Of a stretch of DNA of 64,000 nucleotides, positions 21,255-33,370 are shown piece after piece; position 1 is the first letter of the stretch; each line of letters opens with the position of its first letter. Made by a program: the position numbers and the translations under genes. Under the pieces are notes generated by a model, which worked only from the letters and a program-made list of their open reading frames with translations, searched no databases and was not told the DNA's origin. The DNA is from Beta vulgaris subsp. vulgaris (Eukaryota > Streptophyta > Magnoliopsida > Caryophyllales > Amaranthaceae): assembly GCF_026745355.1 (NCBI RefSeq), contig NC_079204.1, positions 55,921,342 through 55,985,341 on the forward strand, in the 5' to 3' direction.

Positions 21255-24200
21255 ATGGCAGAAGCAATTAGAAGAATAAAACTGGGTTCTCAAGGATTTG
21301 AAGTATCAGCTCAAGGTCTAGGATGTATGGGAATGTCTGCTTTTTATGGCCCACCAAAACCTGATGAAGATATGATTCAACTTATACACCATGCTATCAA
21401 CTCTGGCATCACTTTTCTTGATACTTCTGATATATATGGACCTCATACTAATGAGATTCTCATTGGCAAGGTAATTTAACAACTACCCAATTCAATTTTT
21501 GGTTCTTTGCTTAATTATTGTGAAAAAAATTGGTCTTGATTTGATGGGTGAGGTCAATTTTTTGTGGGTAATTTAGATTTAGCCAAGTTTTAGTTTTTTT
21601 GGTTATTTTGTGCGCAAATTTGATCTGGGGTTTTGGTGGCTGTTGTTGGGAAATTGGTATAATTTGGTGGCCATCTCAACTTAGGCACTGTTATTTTATA
21701 CTTATTATTTTCAGTTCAGTTCAATTCAGTTTGTCGCAATTAAGTTTCTCGCAGTTTAGTTCAGTTCAGTTCAGACACTCTCTCGTGTTCAGCTTTGTCC
21801 CAGTTCAGTTCAGTTTCTCTCAATCCAAAAGAACGGGCCGTTAGTAACATTGGTGTTATGATTTTGGGAAATTGGTGAATTTTGATACAATTTGATGGCC
21901 ATCTGAACTTAGTGACATTGGTGTTATGATTTGGATTTATGTTCTGTTAAGAATTTTGTGAACTTTATAAACAAATTTGATTGTAATTTGGACTTTATTG
22001 ATGATGCAACTTTAGTGTTTGGTATGTTGTGAAATTGTGATTGATTGGGTACTGATGAGTTTGTGGTTCTTTTTCCTTTTGGGTTATGGTATTGTGAATT
22101 GGGCAGGCATTGAAAGGTGAATGGAGAGAGAAAGTGGAATTGGCTACAAAATTTGGCATTAGATATACGGATGGAAAAGGAGAGATACTTGGTGATCCTG
22201 CATATGTAAGGGCCTCCTGTGAAGGAAGCTTGAAGCGGCTTGATATTGACTGCATCGACCTCTATTATCAACACCGTATCGATACCAAAGTCCCCATTGA
22301 AGTAACGGTGTGTTCATTTGCTCCATTCTGATACTTTATTAGAGTTCATCCTTGCTAATAATTCTGAAATGTAACTGCCACTAATTTTCGCAAACGCACT
22401 GACTTCAATCAGTTTAATAACCTGTTATCAGCACAATTAATGTTTGGTCGGTAAATGTCCATAAAACTTTAGCCAATACTTGGAAAACAAGTCGCTACAT
22501 TTATTGCTAAGTTTAGGGAACAGGTCCTAATGCTGCTTGTGAGCTACCAATCACAACTCTTCCCTACAGTTTGGCAGGGCTTTGCACCTGAAAGTTATAC
22601 AGATGCAACTAGCTAGTTGATAGAATACTTTGCAGCATGCTTTCGTGTTTTTCCCTACATAGGGCCTTTTGATGTTGTTATGCTTGATTCATATATACAT
22701 CAGAATTGCTGCAATAATTAGCGGTCCTTTGGTTGAATATAGGAAGGAATACTTCCTAGGATGTGCTTTTTCCTATGTAGTCTCATTTCTCAGAAATAAA
22801 GTTGTTTCATTGATAATGTGAAGTTAAGCTTCTCATAGGAAGTTCCACTTACCTTGGGGGACTAGGTTTCCGTATACCAAACAACTTTTTACTTTGCTCT
22901 TCTCATGTTTTTTTTTGTCAACCAAATAAACATACATTAAGATTACCCAAGATAGAACTTGTTTAAAAACTAGTTTCTATCCTCTGATTCATTGACATAC
23001 TACATTAGGTGGGAGAATTGAAGAAATTGGTTGAGGAGGGGAAAATCAAGTACATTGGTCTATCTGAAGCATCAGCGTCAACCATCAGAAGAGCACATGC
23101 AGTCCACCCCATAACAGCAGTCCAACTAGAATGGTCTTTGTGGACAAGAGATGTGGAGGAAGACATCATTCCTACCTGCAGGTGAGAATCGTGAGATATT
23201 TCTAATAATCTCTCATACATGATGATCGAATGTGAAAATTTTGGAAACTTGGGATTGTACGTTAGAGTTCTTTTTTTTCTTTCTAATTTTTAGAATATGT
23301 CAGAGTCCTGACTTGGTTGTTTCTTCAATCAGGGAACTCGGTATTGGAATTGTGGCATACAGTCCTCTGGGAAGGGGTTTTCTCTCTTCAGGGCCCAAGA
23401 TGACTGAGAACTTTGTGAAGGAGGACTTCCGGCAGGTTCGTTGAAAGTGCTCAAATTGAATTGGTTTATTATAAACTCGATATATGCCAGATTAGTCATC
23501 TTTTTTTTTTCACTTATCCTCTGCAAAGCTTTTCTTCAGACTGAGCTAATAAAAAAAATGAGAATTCTAGTCTGGGTTCTTTGGAACAGATTGAAGTCAT
23601 TTGACATATGCATGCAGAGTGGAATTTTTGCCTCTTTCGTTATTGAGGCAAAAAAATTTTGAATTCACTTGAAGCCTTTCTTGGGATACCCTGTATCACT
23701 CTTTTGTACTTCCAGCAAATATATACGACCAAATTTGTTATTTGCCAAACCTGAAAACAACATCCTATACGCCATTGTTAATTAGTTATTTGTTTGACCC
23801 CTTAATTCTGGTTGGAAACAGGGCAATCCAAAGTGTACTTCTAGGTCAAGTTGTAGAAAATGCAAGCATTGCACTTCACTTATGTTTTATGATTAGCAAA
23901 CATGTACATTAATGATTGGAAGTAAATATGGTTGCTCTTTTTGGGCCTATTGAAGTGTCAACTTGCACATAATGAATAACTATGTAATGAGCACCATGTT
24001 TAGAATTGATCTCTAGCTCTGTGTTGACCAACTTATTTCTTTGTGATCCAGCACTTGCCAAGGTTCAAGCCGGAAAATCTTGAGCATAACAAGCTCATAT
24101 TCGAGCAGGTCAGTGCAATAGCTACCCGGAAAGGATGCACCCCAGCCCAATTAGCGCTTGCTTGGGTCCATCACCAAGGAGATGATGTGTGCCCCATCCC

Positions 24201-24390
24201 TGGAACCACTAAGATCGAGAACCTCAACCAGAACATCGGAGCCTTGTCTGTAAAGCTAACTCCAGAAGAAATGGCCGAGTTAGAATCTCTTGCGTCTGAA
24301 GACAGTGTCAAGGGTGATCGCTATGGAGGTCTTTCATCTACATGGAAGAATTCAGAAACCCCACCTTTATCCTCATGGAAACCTGAATGA
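21255..24390 (+). CDS. Aldo-keto reductase (AKR13/PCNT115-like), copy 4, five exons
   Basis: Exons are 21255-21470, 22107-22307, 23009-23181, 23333-23435 and 24052-24390, giving 343 residues. The tetrad is Asp56, Tyr61, Lys87 and His128, and PIPGTTK lies in exon 5. Exon 3 begins with Val (GTG) where the other copies have Met, with the same phase. Splice phases are identical to the rest of the array, so all four descend from one five-exon ancestor. An NADPH-dependent carbonyl reductase is expected. The decayed exon-1 fragment 310 bp downstream shows that the array once extended further. Confidence 0.92.
21690..21842. repeat. TTCAG-rich repeat in AKR4 intron 1
   Basis: TTCAGTTCAGTTCAATTCAG-type units lie between GGCACTGTTATTTTA and AAAAGAACGGGCCG. 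They are related to the runs in copies 1 and 2 but sit at a different intron position. Confidence 0.5.
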
Positions 24391-24702
24391 AGATGGTGAA
24401 TCCTATTTTCTTCTTGTTCGTGTCATGTTTTTCTCACTGACTACTGTATAAGAGTTGTTTCTGTCATAAACATCAATACGTTTCCTTTTTTTTTTCTTTT
24501 CTTTTTTCTACCAGTTATGTGAGCCTTTTGGTTTCTACTTAAAGTTGTATCAATATATTTTACCTCAATAAAGATGAGTAAATCTTCATGAAAGTTCTAT
24601 GGTTGATTTCATTCATTCATTCAGCTATTCTCACATAATGTATGTATCTGGCACATGGTAAAATCAATGGATAAGTGGCCTACAAGAACAGCCAAAAGTA
24701 AT

Positions 24703-24868
24703 AGTGTCTTGGATGTATGGGGATGTTTGCAATTTTTTAGCCCTTCAAATCCCAAGGAAGACATGATCTCTCACCTTATCCATCATGCTATGAGCTCTGG
24801 CATCAGTTTCCTTGACACCTCTGATTTCTATGGACCTCGCTCATACCAAGGAGATTCTCCTTGCCAAG
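24703..24868 (+). pseudogene. Decayed AKR exon 1
   Basis: The fragment matches array exon 1 from the GCMGM codons to the exon end and keeps the splice donor AAG|GTATCT. It has a stop codon near the AFYG position and an inserted CGCT after the catalytic-Tyr region (YGP), so the frame is lost twice. No exons 2-5 follow. It is a truncated fifth gene of the array. Confidence 0.85.
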
Positions 24869-24932
24869 GTATCTTAAGCAATTCCATTGCCAGTTAAGTT
24901 TCTGCGAATTTTTAGCTTCATATATATATATA

Positions 24933-25160
24933 CTCCCGCCGTCCTCTATTAGTTTACTCGTATTCTTTTTAAGGGTGTCCCTTATTAGTTTACCCCTTTC
25001 TTTTTTTACTATTATTGTAATGGGATCACAAACTTTTAATCACACATACTTTCAACTTTAATATAAAATAATAGTTTTTCTTTTTTCTATGACCCACAAC
25101 ATCATTTCTCTTAAAACTCTGTGCAAAAGAAAGGGGTAAACTAATAGAGGATGGAGGGAG
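24933..25160. mobile_element. Stowaway-type MITE
   Basis: The ends CTCCCGCCGTCCTCTATTAG and CTAATAGAGGATGGAGGGAG are flanked by TA. At 228 bp it is the same family as 4521-4749. Confidence 0.85.
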
Positions 25161-25162
25161 TA

Positions 25163-26449
25163 TTTTATAAGCTTTATGTGAATGTTCTGATCAAGCTTTG
25201 GTCTTGGTTTTGATGAGAGTGAGCTCAATCCTTGTTGAATTAGTTTTTGACATGTAATTTTTGGGTCTTGGCATTTCGTAGGTAGCTATTTCTTAGCAAA
25301 TTTATGTTATCCAGTGAATCTGTGCTCATACTTGATAACTTCAAGTTATCAACACTCGGGTAAATTGAAAACTTCCTTCGTATGGTGGCTGTTGTTTTAG
25401 AAAAGAGAGTTAGACCATATAATATTACTATAATTAATCAATAAGAGATTAAAGGCGAAATAAGTTAATTCGAACCTTATTTTCTTTTAGATACATCTCT
25501 TGACACTGTGCCTTGTACAGTGTGAAGCAGTGCTTTAATTCTTTCACGCATTAGTTTCTTCCAACCTTTTCATGTTCCCCCTAACTGATGCGTCTTCTTC
25601 TTTCACTATCTTATCAATATGTCTTTTACTCCATATATCATGAATCAAGATTTAAAGCACTTGTTGAACTTTGGATCAACGTGTGAGGAAAAGAAGGATA
25701 ATAATAGGGAAATGAAGATAAGGTGGTGGGACATATGAAAGAAAGAATTAATGAGACATAAATGGCAAACTCATAATAGAAAATCAGAATATTGGGATAA
25801 AAATCAAGTTTGCTATAGGAGAAAGAATTTGCATTTCATAGCTCAAAAATTCGACAACTTAAGATCATATATCTCATTAGTTCGACAACTTAGCTCAAGA
25901 GGATTATATAAAGTACTTCGTCTGTTTTTTAGTAGGGGTATACCAAGGAGCCTATAATGATAAAGTTGGGATCACTTGTGCTGAGTAATTAAATTTGAGT
26001 ACCGGATTTTAAAGTAAGTAGTCGAATAATTAAACGATGGCAAATATGTAATAAATGAAAACTGTTTGTTACTAATTTGAGATGTGTCACTCATTATAAC
26101 ATTTTCCTAAAAAGAAAACGTGTCACTTATAAAAAAAACAGAGAAATTTGTCACATAGGCAACACTAATTAAAGCAAAGCAATAAATTAGATGTGATCAT
26201 GACCTGGGTTAGTTGGCTTTGCCCATTTAAGCCAAAGTGAGAAATTTTATGCTCGACCTACTATATATTTTTCAAACTGGTCGCGTCAATGTTGATCACC
26301 TCCACTATTAAAACAACAAGGTACAATAAAGTAATCATGCACTATCTTATTCTTATATTTCACAAAACTGATCATGTTTTGTAGAGAAATTAAACTCAAT
26401 CAGTTGGACAGCATGCATGAGGATGCAATAGCTAGGGCATAAGAGGCTT
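25163..26449. other. Spacer between AKR array and peptide cluster, no gene
   Basis: This AT-rich DNA separates the AKR array from the first peptide gene. I see no gene, RNA or clear mobile element in it. Confidence 0.5.
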
Positions 26450-26740
26450 TCAATGGCATGTACCAAAAAACCAGCCATCACAGGTGTAGCCAGGGCAACA
26501 AGGATCCGCAAGACCACAAGAGTACCCGGGTGTTGGGCACCAGCGGCAAGTGCTCCAGGATACTTCTCCGGGAAGAACTGGGGTTGGTGAAGAACAAGAA
26601 GTTCCGGCGCAACACTCGCCGTCATTAGAGCAATATTCGCCACTTTCTAGGCACTGGGAAGCTGTGTTGGTGGCCACCATAACAATAATGGCTGCGATTA
26701 GAAGAAGAATACTTACATATCTGTTTGTCTTCATCATCAT
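26450..26740 (-). CDS. Secreted double-knottin cysteine-rich peptide A
   Basis: This single-exon frame of 96 residues starts MMMKTNRYV. Residues 1-28 form a signal peptide (charged start, long Ile/Leu/Val core, ...NTAS before Gln29). The mature part holds twelve cysteines in two six-cysteine units: C30, C37, C43, C44, C49, C65 and C68, C75, C81, C82, C87, C95. The unit pattern C-x6-C-x5-CC-x4-C is the knottin/inhibitor-cystine-knot spacing seen in plant antimicrobial peptides such as the Mirabilis type. An apoplastic defence peptide is the likely role by inference, with the target unknown. Unit 1 has a long Pro/Ser loop (x15) before its last Cys. Unit 2 ends CDGWFFGTCH, a signature shared by peptides B, C and D. 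Confidence 0.85.
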   Translation of the reverse strand: MMMKTNRYVSILLLIAAIIVMVATNTASQCLESGEYCSNDGECCAGTSCSSPTPVLPGEVSWSTCRWCPTPGYSCGLADPCCPGYTCDGWFFGTCH

Positions 26741-26790
26741 ATGTAAAGAATATGTTGCTTTTGTTACATCTTTGTTGCTTCATTGCTTCC

Positions 26791-26913
26791 CTTCTTATAA
26801 CTTTCAAAGTCAATGAGAACAAGTGTGTAAACTCGTTAATGATGTCCACGTGTCCATGCACCTGAGCTGGCAAGGATTGGATAATTATCATTAATGACTT
26901 TGTAATGAGGGTG
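26791..26913 (-). promoter_or_regulatory. Upstream region of peptide A with shared module
   Basis: On the - strand, TTGACTTT (26806-26813) precedes TTATAAGAAG (26791-26800), a TATA-like site about 55 bp before the ATG. Further up, 26891-26913 carries the block CACCCTCATTACAAAGTCATTAA, found upstream of peptides B, C and D and of the remnant. A G-box CACGTG lies at about 26849. TTGAC is the core of WRKY-binding W-boxes, so WRKY control is an inference. Confidence 0.5.
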
Positions 26914-27533
26914 AATAATATATAAAACACCTAAACAATAAATTGAAAAAAAAAATTGATTTTTCTGGGTAAATTTTGTTCTTTTGGATCGAATTAATCT
27001 TTTGTTCCATATTGAAAGAATCGAGGGAATAGTAAGGTTTATAACCATTACTCTTTCTATATCCTTTGAATTGAGTAGCAATGAGGCTTTTAGTGGGTTT
27101 GTGGTGATATGTGGTTACCACACGCGCGTCGCCCAGTCCGGGACTGGGCCTTGGGCTTTATGGAATAAACTTAACTTAAGGTGTTGACGGAAAAGTAGGT
27201 TTAGAACGATCTTGTGCGTGTATATCCGTTCCAACGAATACCAGAACACTAGTATTTATAGGGAGAAGAAAAACAAACGAGATCAGAATATGGCTGCAAT
27301 CGTGGGGAAAACGGTCAATGAATCGGAAGGATAATGGCAATACTTCAGGAGAGAAATTAGGGAAAAACTAAAATATTAAGAGAGAGATTAGGGGAAATAA
27401 TGGTAACTTAAGAATTATAAAAACGATCCTTAAATGCTGACAAATATTTGACCCAAAAAAATAATTAATTTAAGTTTATCCGCCAAGGTCTAAGGCTCAA
27501 GACCCAAAAGAAACAGACACAATATTTTGGGAC

Positions 27534-28008
27534 ATGTGTTTAAATGTGTTTAAGCTTTATTTTGATGACTCTAAAGTGGAGAATGGCGATAGCTCTTTTG
27601 GTTATGTAATTCTGGATTCTCAAGGTAGTATTTCAGTTCTGGGTGCAGGGAGTCTACGCCATTCTACGTCTATCTTGACAGTGGAAGCCTGGGGAATGAG
27701 AGAAGGAATTAGAGCAACCATTTCTTTAGGAATTTCTCATCTTATTATAGAGGGTGATAATCTGGTGGTTATTAATTCCCTTAAGAATATTTGGAAGATC
27801 CCTTGGAAAATTAATAATTTGATTTTGGATGCAGGGGTCGGATTTAAAGGCGTTCTCTTCGGTTTCCATCAACCATTGTTTCCATAAAGCTAATCAAGCA
27901 GCGGACTTCATGGCTCACAAGGGTCACTCGGTTCACTCCCCTCACTGTTGGTTTGAACTTAATAATTCTGAGTTTATTTCTATCATGCGTAAAGATGCGT
28001 TGGGTTAG
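27534..28008 (+). pseudogene. LINE-type RNase H (RVT_3-like) fragment, frameshifted
   Basis: The translated frame has the hallmarks of the RNase H-like domain of plant non-LTR retrotransposons: LYFDDSK, a GYVILDSQG strand, EAWGMREGI and LIIEGDN. Near 27840 a one-base indel shifts the frame, and the domain continues in another frame with HKANQAADFMAHKG and a stop at about 28008. No reverse transcriptase lies upstream, so it is an isolated 3' fragment. Confidence 0.75.
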
Positions 28009-28108
28009 TCCTATTATAAGGACTAGCCTAGTTATTCTCTTCTTATAAGAAAAAAATTGAAAGATGCTTGAGGGTGCTTCAAACCCAAAAAGTTTAAAGC
28101 ATTATATA

Positions 28109-28126
28109 ATGAGATGGAGGGAGTAG
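28109..28126. repeat. Orphan right end of a Stowaway-type MITE
   Basis: AGATGGAGGGAGTAG is an isolated MITE end without a partner nearby. Confidence 0.35.
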
Positions 28127-28344
28127 CCGAATTGAAATTTGTAAATAGTATGAAAATTAAAGTTATCGTTATTTAAAAACAAGGTAATACTATATTTTTC
28201 TTTGGCACAAATATTTAAAAGAGTGACATATTTGGAAATCACATCCCCTCTTCCTCTGCCTCGTGCGTGGCAATGGAGGAAGCTTATGTCTCTCCAACCT
28301 ATCTTTAGGAAAGGCATTCGATGGCAAATAGGAAATAGAGTATG

Positions 28345-28640
28345 TTCTCCCTCACCTTATTTTCAGTTCAATTCAGTTTAATTCAGTTCAGTTCAATTGC
28401 AATAAGTTCGGTTCAATTTAGTTAGTTCAGTTCAGTTCATTTCAGCTACAATAAGTTAAGTTCAGTTCAATTGAGTTCATCTCCAACTATCAATTTTATT
28501 AGTTATAATTTAATTCATTTTCAGTTAAGTTCAATTTAATTGTAATAAATTCAATTCGCTTCAGTTCAGTTTAATTCAATTAAAATCCGTTCAATTCGAT
28601 TCAATTTAATTATTTTTTTTTGTTTAGAAGGGAATATGCC
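28345..28640. repeat. Long TTCAG-rich repeat element
   Basis: About 250 bp of TTCAGTTCAATT-type units sit between TATGTTCTCCCTCACC and GAAGGGAATATGCCCG, which are weakly inverted. It is the longest of the four related runs in the window. Confidence 0.55.
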
Positions 28641-29093
28641 CGTACTCAATCTCTATTATATAAGGCAACATATGGGGGACACCAAAAAATAGAAAAAGGA
28701 AAAAAAAGGAAAAAAGAAAGAAAGAGGATAACTAACTGTTTCATTTGAACGAAAAAAGGGGGGAAAGTAGGACATTTAAACTCAAGATAAGTTTTTTGAG
28801 AAAATAAAATGTAAAGATAGTTTTTCTATCCAATTAATTTTATTTTTTCTACTTTATTCGTCATCACGCGTTCGCACGCATTGCGTGCATGTAAGACTAG
28901 TAGACCCAAATACTCAAACATGGCTAAAGAGAAGCCCACTCAAAAGGCCCCCAAACACACCCACCCTCTTATCACAACATCATCCACACCTCCATTTTCT
29001 CTCTCCTCTCTCCATTCTTCGAACTCTCTCTTTCTTTCTCGATTCTTCTTATCACCATTAACAACAATAACGAAGAAGAAGCTCTGATCATCA

Positions 29094-29780
29094 ATGGCGA
29101 CTTTTACAGCTTCTTCTCAATCTCTCTTCCTCCTCAACCCTAAAACCCCTTTTTTCTCCCCTTTCTCTATAACCCCTAAACGCACCGTTTCATTCCCCGC
29201 TACTCTCTCTCCTCTCAAAATTAGGGTTTCATCTTCTTCAATTTCATCAACTACATCTTCATCCCCAACTCTACCCTTCAACAATTCCCCAATTTCAACT
29301 TCCACTCGCACAATTTCCTCCATCTTCGCAACCCTAATCGCGGTTTCGAAACTTCTCACCACCAAATTCCACTCAATTGCTACTTCAATTTCAACTTCAA
29401 CTTCTCCTACACTCGAAGAATTGCAGAAACTCAACTTATTAAAATCAAACTTACTATGTTCAGTGGGCCCCCTCTTTTTCGCCGCCTTAACAGACCGTCC
29501 AAGGGGTTCTTTGAATACTCCATTAACAGTTGTTGCTGCTGGAATGGCGAAATGGCTTGATATTTACAGTGGTGTTTTAATGGTTAGGGTTTTACTCAGT
29601 TGGTTCCCTAATATTCCATGGGATAGACAACCATTGTCGGCAATTAGGGATTTGTGTGATCCTTATTTGAATTTGTTTCGGAATATTATCCCTCCGGTTT
29701 TCGATACGTTGGATGTTAGCCCGCTCTTGGCGTTTGCGGTTTTGGGAGTTCTTGGTTCTATTTTGAGCAGCAGTTTTTGA
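29094..29780 (+). CDS. YLMG1: YlmG homolog (YGGT family), chloroplastic, YLMG1-like
   Basis: This intact single-exon gene encodes 228 residues. Residues 1 to about 70 are Ser/Thr/Pro-rich with few acids, typical of a plastid transit peptide. The conserved YGGT region covers about 150-228, with a first membrane segment around DIYSGVLMVRVLLSWFPNI, the loop with RDLCDPYLNLFRNIIPP, and a second around LLAFAVLGVLGSIL. Length and layout fit Arabidopsis YLMG1-1/1-2, thylakoid-associated proteins implicated in nucleoid distribution and photosystem complex accumulation. The ATG at 29094 follows a CT-rich 5' leader. The gene is unrelated to its neighbours and looks like the one ordinary housekeeping gene here. 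Confidence 0.93.
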   Translation: MATFTASSQSLFLLNPKTPFFSPFSITPKRTVSFPATLSPLKIRVSSSSISSTTSSSPTLPFNNSPISTSTRTISSIFATLIAVSKLLTTKFHSIATSISTSTSPTLEELQKLNLLKSNLLCSVGPLFFAALTDRPRGSLNTPLTVVAAGMAKWLDIYSGVLMVRVLLSWFPNIPWDRQPLSAIRDLCDPYLNLFRNIIPPVFDTLDVSPLLAFAVLGVLGSILSSSF

Positions 29781-30712
29781 TCGTGGTGAAGAAGGTGGAA
29801 TGTTTCAGCAACTCGTAATTGTATGGTATTGTTAAATTTTTGTTATAAGATTGAACTTTTGCTTTTTCTGTAGTGAGTAGTTAGTTTTAAATTAGAACGA
29901 AAATCGTCGAATTATTGAGGAAATATGAGCTTATATAAATGCCATCTTTAGTATTATTGTTCTGGTGGGATAATATCCTGTTTATCTATACTCTGATGAT
30001 ATAGAAGAATTTTGCTGTATTTTTTTGTTCAGTTTTTATCGAAATTTTGTTATATGATTGAATGTTATACTTGGTGATATTTTTGAGTACATTGGAATAT
30101 AGTGATTTAGTAAGATGTTAGCTTTCTTGGTTAAGAAAACGATCAAATTGTTGAGGAAATGTGAGCCTACATATGCTATACTTTTGAGTTTTGTTATGAT
30201 TGTGATGATATAGCAAGTTTCCTGTTACTCTGCCTTTTGTTGATATCGAACTCGAGTGAGTTTATTATGGTGTGGTTCTTCTGTTTAAAGGTATAATTAA
30301 GTGAAGATGGATCTTTGGTTGGTGGAATTTTTCGATTGCCCTAAGATATGGTGATCTAGCAAGTTGTTAGTTTTATTTTAGGTGAAGGAAGAAAGCCTGT
30401 AAATTGTTGAGAAAATTAGAGCCTACCTATATTACATTGAATTTTGTCATACAGGTGGCCTAAAGCCTAATAATTTACTTTATGTATACTGGAGTTTATG
30501 GAGGTGTTAGTTTCATTCTGAAGTTTGTTGGTTATGCTGGTGAAGGTAGATACTCTTTAATTGTTATTCTTGAAAAAGGTACAAAGAGATTGTAAAAGTT
30601 ATGTTCTTAGCTTTAAGAAGAGGTTTTAGTTCTTTTGGTTTTAAAATGGAAATCTTGGGGGGTTTAGTTTTTCTAGTAGCTTTTTAGAAGGGCTAATGTA
30701 GGGGTAAACTTA
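29781..30712. other. 3' flank of YLMG gene, no further gene
   Basis: This T-rich DNA may include the 3' UTR. I see no additional coding exon or clear mobile element. Confidence 0.45.
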
Positions 30713-30713
30713 G

Positions 30714-32812
30714 TTATAAAAGGCAAGGTGAAGGCTCACGCACCCCTTAGGCAAGGTGCATCTTAGGTGCCCAATATCTTACAAATCAATTATAGAATTT
30801 ATTTATACTTAAACCAAGGTAATAATTGTATTAAAGATGCATAAAAAGGACATAAGGAAGCATAATCCGTATCGTGAATACCCATGAAGTTAAATTACTA
30901 AGTAGAGACTTATAGCACACCGATCAAGCTAATGAAAAAAATTAAAAATAAAATGAAACAGAGGAAAAACAGAGTATAGTTACTGACTTAAGGTAAAGAA
31001 AAAAAATCTGGACAAGAAAGCTTTTTAGATAAAAAAATGAGAAGAAAAGCGACAAGGAGAAAAGAAATATGTACTTAAGTATTTCTAAAAATATACTTAA
31101 AGAAAGTTACTTTAATTAAAATTGGCAGAGAAGAAAGAAAGAGAACTTTCCGATGAGCAGTGGCCAGCGAGCAATAGCTAGCAAGAAGCAGTAGATAGTG
31201 TGAAGAGAAGAGGAGAAGATCCCTAAAAAGCCGAGGAAATAGATCCCATAATTGGTCCAACATACTTAAGTAGTATGTATTTCCTCTGTTTTTTTGCTTG
31301 CAATATTGAAAAATGACAAGAATTCAGGAGAGAAATAGAGAGAGAAATAAAAAAGGACCCTGTGTGCTAGGAGAGAAAAAGAGAGAACATATTGCCAAAA
31401 CTATCAACGTGGCAAGTACTATGCAACTTCCTAAAATGAGAAACATTGCATGTAAAAAAAGACGGAGGAAATAGGTCCCAATTAAGATATGTTATGACTA
31501 CCCTTTTCATAAGTGTTATTTTAGAATTTAGCTTCAAAATTTATGGTTGGTGAGGGAGTCTGCTTGTGATGTGAAATGTAGGAAATCAGTGTCAATGGAG
31601 GTCTTGCAGGATGAGTTAGTTGAGAAAAGTATCCTTTTACCAGATTCTCTGTTTTATCCAGTTATAGATTTGAAGGCATGCAGTTCCTGAAACATGAAAT
31701 TCGGAGTTGTGAACACTATTTTTTTTCTTATGAGGTAGAATCTGTGCAGGTAGCTGGACTTTTAAGCAGAAAACTTACATCTAGTTACTCTAATATTTTT
31801 CTTGGGTTATATGTTAGCGAGCTTGAAGGCAGAGGGTTTTAGTTATCACCCTAGATGTGCAAGTCTTTGGCTGGACCACTTGTGTTTTGCTGGTTACTTG
31901 CTCATATATGGCAAAGGAGAGTGGTCTCAGCTTTATGTAAGTTGAAGGCTTGTAAGCTGTTTACAAGAACCATGGGGCTTGAAGCTAATTGGTCCAGATC
32001 TGTTTATTGATTTGGTATCAGTGAGAGTGATATTTATTGATGCAACTGGTTGTACAGATTGAGAATGAGCTTTAGTTCCCTCTATAGTATGGTCAACAAG
32101 AGAGAGGAAGGGGAGTGGGGCCTACACGAGGCAACTACCAAAATATCGTTCCTCTCCCTCCATAGAGAATGAACTATTAGATTATGTTTCGATTGGGAGT
32201 AATGTACAAGAGGATGATAGGAGATAAAAGGAACAAAATGCTGGTAGAAGGAGGCGGTGGTAGATGAGAATAAATATTGCTTGTGTGCAACAAAGAAAGG
32301 GAGGTTTTTTTTGGGTTTGGGAGGGGGAGGAGGGAGGGAATAATTATCCTCATTTTAGGGGTAATATCTATCCTATGAACAAGGTGGGTATTGGGTAACT
32401 ATGACCCCCACTGATTGTTCCCCTTCCCTCTTCCATACATGATCACTATCTAATCCTATCTAACTATATGCATTCCCTTAGGGGCTGTTTTGTTCGACAC
32501 CAAGGAAAGAATATGAAATTAAAGTAAAAAAAAGCCCTTGATTCCTTGATGGGTTTTGGTTGGTCCCATACAAACCCCTTCCTCTGCCTCTATCAGTTTC
32601 TCTCTCTTCCTCAATTTGACTTCTCACTATTCTCCTTTCAACTATTGCTCAAACACCGCAGAGTCTGCTAATGTTAAAACCACAGTAGCTAATTTTACCA
32701 CAAGTAGGCAGCAGCTTATAGTTTAAGTTACAGCAGCTTGTATAATATTTTAATTATTAGGATTTTGGCATATGAGATGCGTGCGACTTCGCCTCGCGCC
32801 TTCTAAAAGTGA
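30714..32812. mobile_element. Candidate 2.1-kb non-autonomous element
   Basis: The ends AAAAGGCAAGGTGAAGGCTC and (inverted) AGAAGGCGCGAGGCGAAGTC match imperfectly, and both continue with CACGCA. No transposase or long reading frame lies between them. The two ends may instead be independent fragments of one repeat family, since I found no target duplication. Confidence 0.4.
31281..31471. mobile_element. Stowaway-type MITE
   Basis: The ends TTCCTCTGTTTTTTTGCTTG and the diverged inverse ATGTAAAAAAAGACGGAGGAA are flanked by TA. The length is about 190 bp. Confidence 0.65.
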
Positions 32813-33370
32813 GCTGCAGACCCACCTTGAACTCACCACCAGACATGGCAACACACCACAACCACCTAGCTAAGGACTATTCCAATCATTGTGACCACAT
32901 GAGCACAACCAACTGCTGCTAGTACAATATCATCTTGTAGATTTAAGTCCTCACTCTGTTTTCTGGCAATTTTAATTACCTTTCTCATTCCTCTCTTTTA
33001 TGGCGACTAATACGGAAAATGGTAAGTTGATGTGAATTTTAGTTACACTGGGGTTCCAACGGATGTTTGGTGTGGGTGAATGGTGCTGTAATGGAGGTTT
33101 CGTGCTATTTGTTGGTTTATTCAGTGGTTGGGTGACGCTTGTGGAGTCTTCAAAGGTTGCGCTAGGTGTCTATCTGTGGGGGATTTGGATTGGTGGTTTC
33201 AGTGACGGCGTTGCAATATAAGGTGTTGTGGTGGTTTGTGATTGTGGTCACAGTGCAGAGGGAATTCAGAGCTCTTGAGAGGGGGTTGGGGAATCAGTTT
33301 AGAGGAATTTGGGGGTAATCTATTATGAATATAAGGGAAAGGGAATTCAAAATATCCCAAACAAACAAGA
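32478..33370. mobile_element. Candidate non-autonomous element
   Basis: The left end GGGGCTGTTTTGTTCGACACCAAGG and the right end, inverted, CTTGTTTGTTTGGGATATT share only a short TGTTTTGTT-like core. Boundaries are approximate, and the overlap with the previous candidate shows that this region is not resolved by eye. Confidence 0.3.

Noticed and set aside
27123..27187. Possible small gene near GTCGCCCAGTCCGGGACTGG
   Set aside because: There is only a short palindrome and a brief frame, with no domain or paralog in the window.
29117..29434. Acidic 105-residue frame antisense to the YLMG gene
   Set aside because: It is the mirror of the Ser-rich transit-peptide codons of a well-supported gene.
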